Positions 15,892 to 23,999 of a stretch of DNA of 52,005 nt are shown here, in pieces. Source of the stretch: Streptomyces sp. AC512_CC834. GTDB lineage: Bacteria; Actinomycetota; Actinomycetes; Streptomycetales; Streptomycetaceae. The DNA is taken from NCBI RefSeq assembly GCF_019049325.1, contig NZ_JAGMUO010000070.1:1-52005 (forward strand), written 5' to 3'. The position numbers and the translations under genes were made by a program. Under the pieces are notes generated by a model that did not search any database, was not told the DNA's origin, and saw nothing but the letters and a program-made list of their open reading frames with translations. Position 1 is the stretch's first letter; every line of letters starts with the position of its first letter.

Positions 15892-17585
15892 GCCCCACCG
15901 CCTTTCCCGCCGGTCCGGAACACGGGCACGTCACCTTCCTCGGTGCCGGACCCGGAGATCCGGGACTGCTGACTCTGCGCGCCGTGGAGGCGCTGTCGCA
16001 CGCGGACGTCCTCGTCGCCGAGCACGAGGTGCTCGACGTCGTACGCACGCACGCGAGGCAGGGCGTGTCCGAGGTGCACACGGATGCCGATCCGTCGGAT
16101 CCGGGCACAGGCGCGCCTCAGCTAAAGGTAGTTGACGGTGCGTCAGCCACCCCCGGCACTCCCGTTGTGCGAGATGCCGCACATCTTGTCATGGAGGCCA
16201 CGCGGGGCGGCAGGCGGGTCGTGCGTGCCGTGACCGGGGACCCCGGGCTCGACGCGTACGCCGCCGAGGAGATGCTGGCGTGCGCCGCGGCCGGGGTGCC
16301 CTTCGAGGTCGTCCCCGGCATCGCGAACGCCGTCGGCGTGCCCGCGTACGCCGGTGTGCCGCTGCGCGACGCCGAGGGCGCCGACGTGCGGTTCGTGGAC
16401 GCCCGTACGGCGTCGGACCGCTGTTGGACCGAGGTCGGCGCCTCCGACGGCACGGTGGTCGTGTCGACGACGCTCGACTCGGTCGCGGCGGCCGCCGGTG
16501 AGCTGGTGTCGGCGGGCCGCAAGCCGGACACCCCGCTGACGGTGACGATCGCCGGCACGACGACGCGGCAGCGCACCTGGACCGCCACGCTCGGCACGGT
16601 CGCCCAGACCCTGAAGCAGGCGAAGGTGCTGCCGTCCCCGGACGGCGGCCGCCCGGTGATAGCCGTGGTCGGCGAGCGCAGCGCCCCCGCCCGGCGCGAC
16701 CAGTTGTCGTGGTTCGAGTCCAAGCCGCTGTTCGGCTGGAAGGTCCTCGTGCCGCGTACGAAGGAGCAGGCGGCGTCGCTCTCCGACCAGCTCAGGTCCT
16801 ACGGCGCGGTCCCGCACGAGGTCCCGACCATCGCCGTCGAACCGCCGCGCACCCCGCAGCAGATGGAACGCGCGGTCAAGGGCCTGGTCACGGGCCGCTA
16901 CGAGTGGATCGCGTTCACGTCGGTCAACGCGGTGAAGGCGGTCCGCGAGAAGTTCGAGGAGTACGGGCTCGACGCCCGCGCCTTCGCCGGCATCAAGGTC
17001 GCGGCAGTGGGCGAGCAGACGGCGAACGCCCTCATCGCCTTCGGCGTGAAGCCGGACCTGGTCCCCAGCGGCGAGCAGTCGGCCGCCGGTCTCCTGGAGG
17101 ACTGGCCGCCGTACGACCCTGTTTTTGATCCCATTGACCGGGTCTTCCTCCCGCGCGCCGACATCGCCACGGAGACCCTCGTCGCCGGTCTGATCGAGCT
17201 GGGCTGGGAGGTCGACGACGTCACCGCCTACCGCACGGTGCGCGCCTCGCCGCCCCCGGCCACGACCCGCGAGGCCATCAAGGGCGGCGGCTTCGACGCG
17301 GTGCTCTTCACGTCGTCGTCCACGGTCCGCAACCTGGTCGGCATCGCCGGCAAGCCGCACAACGTCACGGTGATCGCGTGCATCGGCCCGGCGACGGCCA
17401 AGACCGCCGAGGAACACGGGCTGCGCGTCGACGTCATGGCTCCCGAGCCGTCCGTCCACAAGCTGGCGGAGGCCCTCGCCGACTTCGGCCTGCGCCGCCG
17501 CGCGGCCGCGGTGGAGGCGGGGGACCCGGTGACGCGGCCGAGCGAGCGGCGGCCGGGGGCGCGGAGGCGGCGGTCTTCTACGTGA
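15888..17585 (+). CDS. hemD: Fused uroporphyrinogen-III C-methyltransferase / uroporphyrinogen-III synthase
   Basis: A 565-aa two-domain protein. Residues 10-250 are an SAM-dependent tetrapyrrole methylase (VTFLGAGPGDPGLLTLRA, then GDPGLDAYAAEEML and a PGIANAVGVPAYAGVP core), the CobA-like half. Residues 275-540 are the HemD half, starting FGWKVLVPRTKEQAASLSDQL and including FTSVNAVKAV, VAAVGEQTANAL and VLFTSSSTVRNLVG. The fusion directs the pathway toward both haem and sirohaem/cobalamin. The start is a TTG that overlaps the hemC stop. A terminator follows, so hemB is expressed separately. Confidence 0.93.
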   Translation: MSPTAFPAGPEHGHVTFLGAGPGDPGLLTLRAVEALSHADVLVAEHEVLDVVRTHARQGVSEVHTDADPSDPGTGAPQLKVVDGASATPGTPVVRDAAHLVMEATRGGRRVVRAVTGDPGLDAYAAEEMLACAAAGVPFEVVPGIANAVGVPAYAGVPLRDAEGADVRFVDARTASDRCWTEVGASDGTVVVSTTLDSVAAAAGELVSAGRKPDTPLTVTIAGTTTRQRTWTATLGTVAQTLKQAKVLPSPDGGRPVIAVVGERSAPARRDQLSWFESKPLFGWKVLVPRTKEQAASLSDQLRSYGAVPHEVPTIAVEPPRTPQQMERAVKGLVTGRYEWIAFTSVNAVKAVREKFEEYGLDARAFAGIKVAAVGEQTANALIAFGVKPDLVPSGEQSAAGLLEDWPPYDPVFDPIDRVFLPRADIATETLVAGLIELGWEVDDVTAYRTVRASPPPATTREAIKGGGFDAVLFTSSSTVRNLVGIAGKPHNVTVIACIGPATAKTAEEHGLRVDVMAPEPSVHKLAEALADFGLRRRAAAVEAGDPVTRPSERRPGARRRRSST

Positions 17586-17591
17586 GGTGAC

Positions 17592-17630
17592 GCGGGGCGC
17601 CCCGGCCCAGGTGGCTCGGGGGCGCCCCGC
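17592..17630 (+). terminator. Terminator of the rex-hemACD operon
   Basis: GCGGGGCGCCCC and GGGGCGCCCCGC arms enclose a 15-base loop, 6 bases after the hemD stop. A strong GC-rich hairpin in the expected place. Confidence 0.9.
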
Positions 17631-17642
17631 TGGGGCCGATCG

Positions 17643-17713
17643 GTGATTGGACAGTTTGTCCCGGCGACACGCGGCAAAAGTCGCGTTTCTTCCGGGACGG
17701 ACTGTCCAATCAC
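17643..17713. repeat. 71-bp long inverted repeat (hairpin or MITE-like)
   Basis: 22-bp arms start GTGATTGGACAGTTTGTCCC on the left and are mirrored on the right by CCGGGACGGACTGTCCAATC plus AC. The only two differences are T/G pairs that would still pair in RNA. A smaller repeat GCGAC...GTCGC is nested in the 27-bp loop. It lies between the hemD terminator and the metal-sensor gene and codes for nothing I recognise. It may be a small transposable remnant, an attenuator or a large operator. Confidence 0.8.
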
Positions 17714-17822
17714 TGGGGCACTCCGGCCCAAGCCCGTCCGTATCCGCCGCCCTCGAGGCCGTGCACCACAATCCATGGATACATGGTTCTGTGAATTCAG
17801 GCTTCCGTGTACTGTCGGTGGG

Positions 17823-18158
17823 GTGCTGACTCTCGCTGCTGACATCGAGGTGCTGGCGCGGTTCGGCCGCGCCCTCGCCGACCCGATCCGCTGCCGGATC
17901 CTCCTCGCCCTGCGCGAGGCCCCGGCCCACCCCGCCGACCTCGCCGACACCCTGGAGATCTCTCGCACCCGGCTGTCGAACCACCTGGCATGCCTGCGCG
18001 ACTGTGGCCTGGTCGTCGCCGTCCCGGTCGGCCGCCGCACCCGCTACGAGCTCGCCGACGAACGTCTCGGCCACGCACTGGACGACCTGCGCACCGCCGT
18101 GGTCGCCGTCGAGGCCGACAAGACCTGCGTGGACGCGGACGAGACGGGCTGCTGCTGA
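17823..18158 (+). CDS. CmtR-type ArsR-family metal-sensing repressor (probably Cd/Pb)
   Basis: A 111-aa winged-helix repressor. The HTH is ADTLEISRTRLSNHLACLRDCGLV. Its two Cys, spaced four apart in ACLRDCG, coincide with Cys57 and Cys61 of Mycobacterium CmtR, and the C-terminal DKTCVD supplies the equivalent of Cys102. A further Cys pair ends the protein. CmtR releases DNA on binding Cd(II) or Pb(II). The GTG start at 17823 gives an N-terminus (VLTLAADIEVLARFGRALADP) that aligns with CmtR. It is followed after one base by the CDF gene, forming a sensor-exporter operon. Confidence 0.88.
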   Translation: MLTLAADIEVLARFGRALADPIRCRILLALREAPAHPADLADTLEISRTRLSNHLACLRDCGLVVAVPVGRRTRYELADERLGHALDDLRTAVVAVEADKTCVDADETGCC

Positions 18159-18159
18159 C

Positions 18160-18885
18160 ATGACCGAGATGTCCATCGGCATGGGCCCTGCCCCGGCCCG
18201 CCGCGACGTCCTCGCCCGCCGGATACGGCTGCTGGTCGCGGCCACCATCACCTACAACGTCATCGAGGCGATCGTCGCCATCACCGCCGGCACGATCGCC
18301 TCCTCCACCGCCCTGATCGGCTTCGGCCTGGACTCCGTCATCGAGGTCTCCTCCGCCGCCGCGGTCGCCTGGCAGTTCTCCGCCCGCGACCATGCCGTAC
18401 GCGACGCGCGGGAGAAGACCACCCTGCGGATCATCGCCGTGTCGTTCTTCGCGCTCGCCGCGTACGTCACCATCGACGCCGCCCGCGCGCTGACCGGCAC
18501 CGGCGAAGCCGAACGCTCCATCCCCGGTATCGTCATCGCCGCCCTCTCCCTCGCGGTGATGCCGTTCCTGTCCGCCGCCCAGCGCAAGGCCGGCCGCGAA
18601 CTCGGCTCCGCCAGCGCGGTCGCCGATTCCAAGCAGACCCTGCTCTGCACCTACCTCTCCGCGGTCCTCCTGGTCGGCCTCGTCCTCAACGCCACCCTCG
18701 GCTGGTCCTGGGCCGACCCGATCGCCGCCCTCGTCATCGCCGCCATCGCCGTCAAGGAAGGCCGCGACGCCTGGCAGGGCAAGGGCTGCTGCGCCACCCC
18801 GGCCACCACCACAGCGGCCCCGAACGCCGCCGTGGAGACGGACGCCTGCGGCTGCCGCCCCGGCTGCGACTGCTGCGGCGGCTGA
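18160..18885 (+). CDS. Cation-diffusion-facilitator-like metal transporter
   Basis: A 241-aa membrane protein with about five or six hydrophobic segments, for example LLVAATITYNVIEAIVAITAG, ALIGFGLDSVIEVSSAAAVA and WADPIAALVIAAIAVKEGRDAW. The paired Asp residues in GLDSVIE and WADPI are the places where CDF proteins bind metal in the membrane. It lacks the cytoplasmic CTD of large CDF proteins and instead ends in a Cys-rich tail (CGCRPGCDCCGG plus an earlier GCC) likely to bind soft metals. Directly downstream of the CmtR-type sensor, it is probably the exporter that the sensor controls. The start could also be the second ATG at 18169. Confidence 0.86.
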   Translation: MTEMSIGMGPAPARRDVLARRIRLLVAATITYNVIEAIVAITAGTIASSTALIGFGLDSVIEVSSAAAVAWQFSARDHAVRDAREKTTLRIIAVSFFALAAYVTIDAARALTGTGEAERSIPGIVIAALSLAVMPFLSAAQRKAGRELGSASAVADSKQTLLCTYLSAVLLVGLVLNATLGWSWADPIAALVIAAIAVKEGRDAWQGKGCCATPATTTAAPNAAVETDACGCRPGCDCCGG

Positions 18886-18980
18886 CGAGCTGGACTTCGC
18901 TGTGGCCCATTGGGCTGCCGTCCCGCAGGCGCGGCAGCCTGAACGAACCTGCGAGTCCTGAGCAGAAGACTAACGCCGCC

Positions 18981-19620
18981 GTGCGTCCGAGTCCGGGCGT
19001 CCGCCGGTCCAACACCCGCTCCGGTGTCGTCCACGTACGCACGTACCAGTCGGGTCAGTACGTCGTCATCGGTCATCACCTCGCCCAGCACCACCGGCTG
19101 TCGCTGACCGCGATCGGGCTGGCCACGCACATCCTGTCGCTGCCGGAGAGTGCCCTCGTCGACATCCGGAGCCTTGCCGAGCGTTTCCCGGAGGGGCGTG
19201 AGCGGATCGCTTCCGGCCTGCGGGAGTTGGAGGAGCACGGCTATCTGGAGCGTGTGCGTGAGCGTTCGGAGACGGGGCGTCTGGTCACGCGTACGTATGC
19301 CCATCACACGCCTGAGCGGGCGGTCGCGCCCGCCGTACGTCGGCGCGCGGTTGCGGTGGTACGGGAGGGCGGGAATGCCGCCACCACGGCAAGGCCGTCG
19401 CCCTTCTGGCGGGACCGCGCCGTACCGGCGAACGTCTCACGCTGTCCTCCCGAGACGTGAACACTCTGACCCCGAGTGTCATCCAGTGGTTTGAGAGAGG
19501 AGCCACGACCGGCCTCGTCCACCGGGCGCTGACCTCGGATCTGCCCGTGGAAGCGACGCGCCGCCGGTGTGTGACGGCTGCGAACGGGCGGGGCTACGGG
19601 CGGTCCGCCGGTCGGTGCAC
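18981..19620 (+). pseudogene. Frameshifted Streptomyces helix-turn-helix DNA-binding protein
   Basis: The first frame (18981-19460, 159 codons) begins with a GTG and encodes a winged-helix block: SGVVHVRTYQSGQYVVIGHH, LSLPESALVDIRSLAERFPEG, then RIASGLRELEEHGYLERV. Near 19380 homology leaves this frame and continues in another, reading KAVALLAGPRRTGERLTLSS then RDVNTLTPSVIQWFERGATT, the normal C-terminal domain of this family. A third frame then reads CDGCERAG at 19570, the usual zinc-ribbon-like end. At least two frameshifts therefore split the gene, unless the assembly is wrong here. The 3' remnant overlaps the tail of the leftward tetR gene. Confidence 0.75.
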
Positions 19621-20301
19621 CGCCCCCAGGTCCAGCGGTGGGGCCGGTGGGAGTGGGCCGGGGCGGGACGGCGGGTGGGCCTGGAAGGACTGGAAGAGGT
19701 AGGTCAGGAGGCGGCGGGCGGCGGGGAGGGCGACCTCGGGGGGCTGGGTGGCCAGGCCGCTCACCGCCAGGAGGAGGAGAGGGATGTCGGCGGGGGCGAA
19801 GTCCTCGCGGAGCTGGCCGGCGTCGCGGGCGCGTTGGATCAGGTGGCTCAGGCCCTCCTTGGCGCAGGCGCGGTCGCAGGCGCGGTCGCAGGCGCGGTCG
19901 CGGTGCAGCGCTTCGGGGAAGTCCGTCAGGAACACCGTGTCGAAGCCGCGGTCCGTCACCAGCGTGGTGCACACCTTCTCCAGGAGCGTGTAGAGCCCGT
20001 GCCCCGGGTCGGGGTCGGACAGCGCCGTGTCGAAGAAGGCCGCGCACTCGGAGAGCTGGTTGTCGAAGGCGGCGGTGAGGAGTTCGGCGCGGGTCGGGAA
20101 ACGGCGGTAGAGGGTGGCCACGCCAACGCCCGCCCGGCGGGCGACCGCGCTCATCGGGGCGTCCGTGCCCTGCGCCGCGAACACCTCGCGCGCGGCCTCC
20201 AGGACGCGTTCGCGGTTGCGGCGGGCGTCGGCGCGCAGGTCGTCCGGTCCATGGTGCGCGGGGGTGCGCTCGGGGGGTTTGTGAGAGGTGTGGGGTGCCA
20301 T
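19594..20301 (-). CDS. TetR/AcrR family transcriptional repressor
   Basis: A 235-aa regulator. The N-terminal HTH is RERVLEAAREVFAAQGTDAP then MSAVARRAGVGVATLYRRFP, a textbook TetR domain (about residues 28-75). The ligand domain follows and contains the in-frame triplication DRACDRACDRAC, produced by a 12-bp tandem repeat at 19865-19900. The last 30 residues are Pro-rich and may be a readthrough into decayed DNA. It is divergent from the SDR gene and an inverted repeat lies between them, so it probably represses both. Confidence 0.88.
   Translation of the reverse strand: MAPHTSHKPPERTPAHHGPDDLRADARRNRERVLEAAREVFAAQGTDAPMSAVARRAGVGVATLYRRFPTRAELLTAAFDNQLSECAAFFDTALSDPDPGHGLYTLLEKVCTTLVTDRGFDTVFLTDFPEALHRDRACDRACDRACAKEGLSHLIQRARDAGQLREDFAPADIPLLLLAVSGLATQPPEVALPAARRLLTYLFQSFQAHPPSRPGPLPPAPPLDLGAVHRPADRP
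19865..19900. repeat. 12-bp tandem triplication inside tetR
   Basis: Three exact copies of CAGGCGCGGTCG lie head to tail. Being a multiple of three they keep the frame and add repeated DRAC units to a helix of the ligand-binding domain. This is a likely slippage hot spot that could vary between strains. Confidence 0.92.
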
Positions 20302-20319
20302 GTCTTCTCATTTCCGGGC

Positions 20320-20341
20320 AAGTGGATGGCATCGTCCACTT
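20320..20341. promoter_or_regulatory. TetR-type operator between tetR and the SDR gene
   Basis: AAGTGGA and TCCACTT arms are separated by 8 bases, giving a 22-bp site 19 bases upstream of the tetR start and 68 bases before the SDR start. Size, symmetry and position fit an autoregulatory operator for the adjacent TetR protein. Confidence 0.72.
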
Positions 20342-20408
20342 ACGAGGTTAGCGTGGGCGGTGCAAGTGCATCGGCCGTGGTCATCGGCCCTCAGTCTGGA
20401 GGAGAAAC

Positions 20409-21212
20409 ATGCAGGATCTCTCTCGCCTGTCCGGCACCACGGCCCTGGTCACCGGGGCGTCGGGAGGCATCGGCGCCGAGTTCGCGCACCGGCTCGCCCG
20501 GCGCGGTGCGGACGTGGTCCTGGTGGCGCGGTCGGGCGACAAACTGGAGGGACTCGCCTCGTCCCTGCGTTCCGCGCACGGCGTGCGGGTCCTGACGCAG
20601 AAGCTGGACCTGTCCGAGCCCGGGGCGGCGGGCGCGATGTACGAGTGGAGCGTCGAGAAGGGTGTGGAGATCGGTTTCCTCGTCAACAACGCGGGCGGCG
20701 GGGTCGGCGGTGCGGCGGCGAAGGCCGACCCGGCGGCCGTCGCGGCGATGGTGCAGCTGAACGCCAACACCCCGGTCGAGAGCACCATCCGCTTCCTGCC
20801 GGGCATGGTCGAGCGGGGTACGGGGACGGTGGTGAACGTGTCGAGCGCCTCCGCGTTCCTGCCGACGCCGTACCTGGCGGGCTACGCCTCGGCCAAGGCG
20901 CTGGTGCGGTCGTTCACGCTGGCGGTCGCCGACGAGGCCGCCGGCTCGGGTGTCCGGGTGCTGGCGCTGTTCCCGGGAGTGACCGCCACCGGGCAGAAGT
21001 CCGAGGACGTGCTGCCCGAGATGGCGAGACTCGGCGGCATACGCACGCCCGAGCAGGTCGTCGGCACTGCCTTCCGGGCGTTGGGCTCGGGCAGGATCTC
21101 GGTCGTCGACGGACGTCGCTACGCCACGTTCGCCCGGCTGAACCAGCTCCTGCCGGAGCGGGCGGCCCTCGCGCTGGCACGGCGGTTGACGAAGCGCATC
21201 GCCGCGTTCTGA
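20409..21212 (+). CDS. SDR family NAD(P)-dependent oxidoreductase
   Basis: A 267-aa classical short-chain dehydrogenase. The cofactor motif is TGASGGIG at residues 14-21, the structural motif is NNAGGG, the catalytic Ser lies in VVNVSSASAF, and the YxxxK is YASAK in the segment LAGYASAKALVRSF. The sequence resembles the DltE/YqjQ-like SDR group acting on small carbonyl or alcohol substrates. It has a clear RBS (GGAGGAAAC) before the ATG. It is divergent from tetR and probably induced when the repressor's ligand, perhaps the enzyme's own substrate, is present. Confidence 0.92.
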   Translation: MQDLSRLSGTTALVTGASGGIGAEFAHRLARRGADVVLVARSGDKLEGLASSLRSAHGVRVLTQKLDLSEPGAAGAMYEWSVEKGVEIGFLVNNAGGGVGGAAAKADPAAVAAMVQLNANTPVESTIRFLPGMVERGTGTVVNVSSASAFLPTPYLAGYASAKALVRSFTLAVADEAAGSGVRVLALFPGVTATGQKSEDVLPEMARLGGIRTPEQVVGTAFRALGSGRISVVDGRRYATFARLNQLLPERAALALARRLTKRIAAF

Positions 21213-21517
21213 GGGGCCGTACCGTGCACCGAGAGGGGACGGCTGGTTCCTGGCCGCGTTGACAGTCCGGCGGGCCGGCGCGTGTAATGAGGGCGGTGCC
21301 GCGTGGCGCCGGTCAAAGAGCAGTGGGCCGGCCGGCGATCGGGCGAGCGCCCTTCAGTCAAGGGGTCCGTGATGCGTTCCTACTCCGCGCCCTGATTCCG
21401 AGTCGTCCGACGCAGCGCTTCCGCGCGTCGGCTCTCGTGCTTGTTCCCCGCCCTTCGTGCGCCGCGGCACGTGTCGTTGCCGTCCCGTGGCCTGCCGTTC
21501 CGGAGACACAGAACCGT
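21213..21517 (+). promoter_or_regulatory. Intergenic region with a consensus-like promoter
   Basis: This 305-base gap has no gene. It holds TTGACA at 21259-21264, then 18 bases and TGTAAT at 21283-21288, a good match to a housekeeping sigma-HrdB promoter. If used, it would give the downstream fusion gene a 5' leader of roughly 220 bases. No riboswitch-like fold was recognised in the leader. Confidence 0.55.
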
Positions 21518-22438
21518 ATGCCCACGTCATTCCAGCAGTCCGTCATCGACGAGTTCCGCGCCAACGAGGGGAAGGTCGGCGGCCCCTTCGAAGGCGGCGA
21601 CCTGCTCCTGCTGACCACCACCGGCGCCAGGTCGGGCTCCTCGCGGACCACACCGCTCGGTTACGTCCGCCACGAACACTCCCTCCTCGTCGTCGGGGCC
21701 AACCTCGGTGGACCGCGGCACCCCGGGTGGTACTACAACCTGCTTGCCCATCCCGTGGTCCGGGTGGAGGTGGGCACGTCGAGCTTCGAGGCGCTCGCGG
21801 TGCCCGCCGAGGGGGCCCGGCGCGAGGAGCTGTTCGCGCACGTCGTGCGGGCGGCGCCCGGGTACGGCGACTACCAGGCCCTCACCAGCAGGGCGCTGCC
21901 GGTCGTCGTGCTGGAGCAGGCCGAGCCCGAGGTGTGGGAGGGGCGGCCCCGAGAGGTGCGTACGCTCGCCGACAAGCTCCTGGAGGTGCACACCTGGCTG
22001 CGGGGGCAGGTGCGGCAGGTGCGGGCCGAGGTCGAGGCCCACTTCGCGTCCCGGGGTGGCGGTGGCGGTGGCGGTACCGGTACGTCGCCGGGGCTCGGGC
22101 TCCAGATACGGCAGCGCTGCCTCGCGTTCTGCCAGGCGCTGGAGTTCCATCACGTGAGTGAGGACGGGCACCTGTTCCCCGGGATCGCCCGGCACCACCC
22201 CCAGCTCACCGACGTCTTCGACCGGCTCGCCGGGGAACACCGCACGGTCGCCCGCATCCAGGGCGAGCTGGCGGCCCTGCTGGACGGTGTCGCCATCGCC
22301 GATCCGCCGCGCTTCCGGGCCGAGCTGGAGGAGATGTCCGCACAGCTCAACGCCCACCTCGACTACGAGGAGGAGGTGTTGCTGCCGTTGCTGGCCGACG
22401 TGCCGTGGCCGCCGGTCGCGCCGCCGGTCGGGTCTTAG
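21518..22438 (+). CDS. Deazaflavin (F420)-type nitroreductase fused to a hemerythrin domain
   Basis: A 306-aa two-domain protein. Residues 1-140 are the split-beta-barrel DUF385/F420-dependent family (LLLLTTTGARSGSSRTTPLG, then HPGWYYNLLAHPVVRVEVG), known from mycobacterial Ddn. A Gly-rich linker near 180-190 leads to a hemerythrin HHE-type helical bundle with candidate iron ligands in FCQALEFHHVSEDGHLFPGI, EHRTVARI and HLDYEEEVLLP. The fusion suggests a reductase coupled to a di-iron O2 or NO sensing domain; this is inference. ATG 21518 is preceded by GGAG. The stop codon overlaps that of the convergent SRPBCC gene. Confidence 0.88.
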   Translation: MPTSFQQSVIDEFRANEGKVGGPFEGGDLLLLTTTGARSGSSRTTPLGYVRHEHSLLVVGANLGGPRHPGWYYNLLAHPVVRVEVGTSSFEALAVPAEGARREELFAHVVRAAPGYGDYQALTSRALPVVVLEQAEPEVWEGRPREVRTLADKLLEVHTWLRGQVRQVRAEVEAHFASRGGGGGGGTGTSPGLGLQIRQRCLAFCQALEFHHVSEDGHLFPGIARHHPQLTDVFDRLAGEHRTVARIQGELAALLDGVAIADPPRFRAELEEMSAQLNAHLDYEEEVLLPLLADVPWPPVAPPVGS

Positions 22439-22845
22439 GCGGACTCCAGCAGTTCCTTGAGCCGGGCCAGGTCGGCGGCGACCATGCCGGCGTCACGCTC
22501 GAAGTCCGCGTCGTTCGTCTCCGGCTGCCGACGGAGGGTGAACACCACCTCGCTTCCCGTGGCGTCGGCGATGACGCGGAGCGGGTTGTAGACGGTCTCC
22601 CCGGAGGGGAGCGTGACGTAGTGGTCGAGTACGCCCAGTTCGTTACGGGGGGCGAAGGCGACTGTGACCCGGCCCATGGGGGAGGACTCCGCGATCCATC
22701 GGTCACCGGCCCGCTCGATGGATCCGCCCAGGCCACGGGCCCAGGCGGGCAGGTTGGCGGGGTCCGAGGCGTAGGCGTAGACGTCGTCGAGGGTGCGGTC
22801 GACATGGATGCTGAGGTGGCGTGATTCCCTGCCGGTGGCGTTCAT
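22435..22845 (-). CDS. SRPBCC family protein
   Basis: A 136-aa protein of the START/Bet v1-like SRPBCC fold: HLSIHVDRTLDDVYAYASDP at the start, a central set of beta strands, and a long C-terminal helix ending AADLARLKELLES. These proteins bind hydrophobic ligands or serve as polyketide aromatases; the ligand here is unknown. The ATG at 22845 (MNATGRES) was chosen because it gives the normal family N-terminus, although the RBS is weak. It converges on the fusion gene with stop codons sharing TTAG, and is divergent from hemB. Confidence 0.82.
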   Translation of the reverse strand: MNATGRESRHLSIHVDRTLDDVYAYASDPANLPAWARGLGGSIERAGDRWIAESSPMGRVTVAFAPRNELGVLDHYVTLPSGETVYNPLRVIADATGSEVVFTLRRQPETNDADFERDAGMVAADLARLKELLESA

Positions 22846-22957
22846 GGCAGCGACGGTAGCGGGCCGCCGGCACCGTTCTCTTGAACGAATCGGACACCGG
22901 CCCGGGCCGACTCGCCGTCGGCAAAGGCACGGGTGGGGCGGGCGTAGCGTAGGTGGT

Positions 22958-23950
22958 ATGTCGACGTACGGATCCTTTCCCGGTACCCGGCCCCGGCGGC
23001 TGCGGAGCACTCCTGTCATGCGGCGGATGGTCGCCGAGACCCGGCTGCACCCCGCCGACTTCATCCTCCCCGCCTTCGTGCGCGAGGGCGTGCGCGAGCC
23101 GGTGCCGATCGCGGCGATGCCCGGCGTCGTGCAGCACACGCGGGACACGCTGAAGAAGGCCGCCGCGGAAGCGGTCGAGGCGGGGATCTCCGGCATCATG
23201 CTCTTCGGGGTGCCGGAGGACGGGAAGAAGGACGCGGCCGGGACGGCCGGTACCGACCCGGACGGGATTCTGCAGGTCGCGCTGCGCGATGTGCGGGCCG
23301 AGGTCGGGGACGAGCTGCTCGTCATGTCCGACCTCTGTCTCGACGAGTTCACCGATCACGGGCACTGCGGGGTGCTGGACGACCAGGGGCGCGTCGACAA
23401 TGACGCCACCCTTGAGCGGTACGCCGAGATGGCGCAGGTCCAGGCCGACGCGGGCGCCCATGTCGTCGGGCCCAGCGGGATGATGGACGGGCAGATCGGG
23501 GTCGTCCGTGACGCCCTCGATCAGATCGGGCGGGAGGATGTCGCGATCCTCGCGTACACCGTCAAGTACGCCTCCGCCTTCTACGGGCCCTTCCGTGAGG
23601 CCGTCGGGTCGTCGCTCAAGGGCGACCGGAAGACCTACCAGCAGGACGCCGCCAACGCGCGGGATGCCATGCGGGAGCTGGCGCTGGACCTGGAGGAAGG
23701 CGCCGACATGGTGATGGTCAAGCCGGCCGGGCCCTACCTCGACGTCCTCACCAGGGTCGCCGACACCGTGGACGTGCCCGTCGCCGCCTACCAGATCTCC
23801 GGCGAGTACTCGATGATCGAGGCCGCCGCCGAGAAGGGCTGGATCGACCGCGACCGGGCCATCCTGGAGTCCCTCACCGGGATCAAGCGGGCGGGCGCGC
23901 GCAACATCCTGACGTACTGGGCAACCGAGGTCGCCCGCACGCTGCGCTGA
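22958..23950 (+). CDS. hemB: Delta-aminolevulinic acid dehydratase (porphobilinogen synthase)
   Basis: The second tetrapyrrole enzyme, condensing two 5-aminolevulinates into porphobilinogen. The 330-aa protein shows RRLRSTPVMRRMVAETRLHP at the N-terminus, the metal-site segment SDLCLDEFTDHGHCG, the active-site Lys in YTVKYASAFYGPFREA, and the second Lys in MVKPAGPYLDV. It keeps Cys residues and an Asp in the metal loop, so the metal preference is open. The start has AGGTGG just before the ATG. It is separated from hemACD by 5.4 kb of accessory genes and must have its own promoter. Confidence 0.97.
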   Translation: MSTYGSFPGTRPRRLRSTPVMRRMVAETRLHPADFILPAFVREGVREPVPIAAMPGVVQHTRDTLKKAAAEAVEAGISGIMLFGVPEDGKKDAAGTAGTDPDGILQVALRDVRAEVGDELLVMSDLCLDEFTDHGHCGVLDDQGRVDNDATLERYAEMAQVQADAGAHVVGPSGMMDGQIGVVRDALDQIGREDVAILAYTVKYASAFYGPFREAVGSSLKGDRKTYQQDAANARDAMRELALDLEEGADMVMVKPAGPYLDVLTRVADTVDVPVAAYQISGEYSMIEAAAEKGWIDRDRAILESLTGIKRAGARNILTYWATEVARTLR

Positions 23951-23999
23951 GCGACCTGTGCCGGCCCTCCACACAGGGGGTGCGGGCGCGCGGACCCCT

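Noticed and set aside
19561..20600. Overlapping plus-strand frames through the tetR region, up to 342 codons
   Set aside because: They are shadows of tetR; the minus frame has a full TetR domain and an operator upstream.
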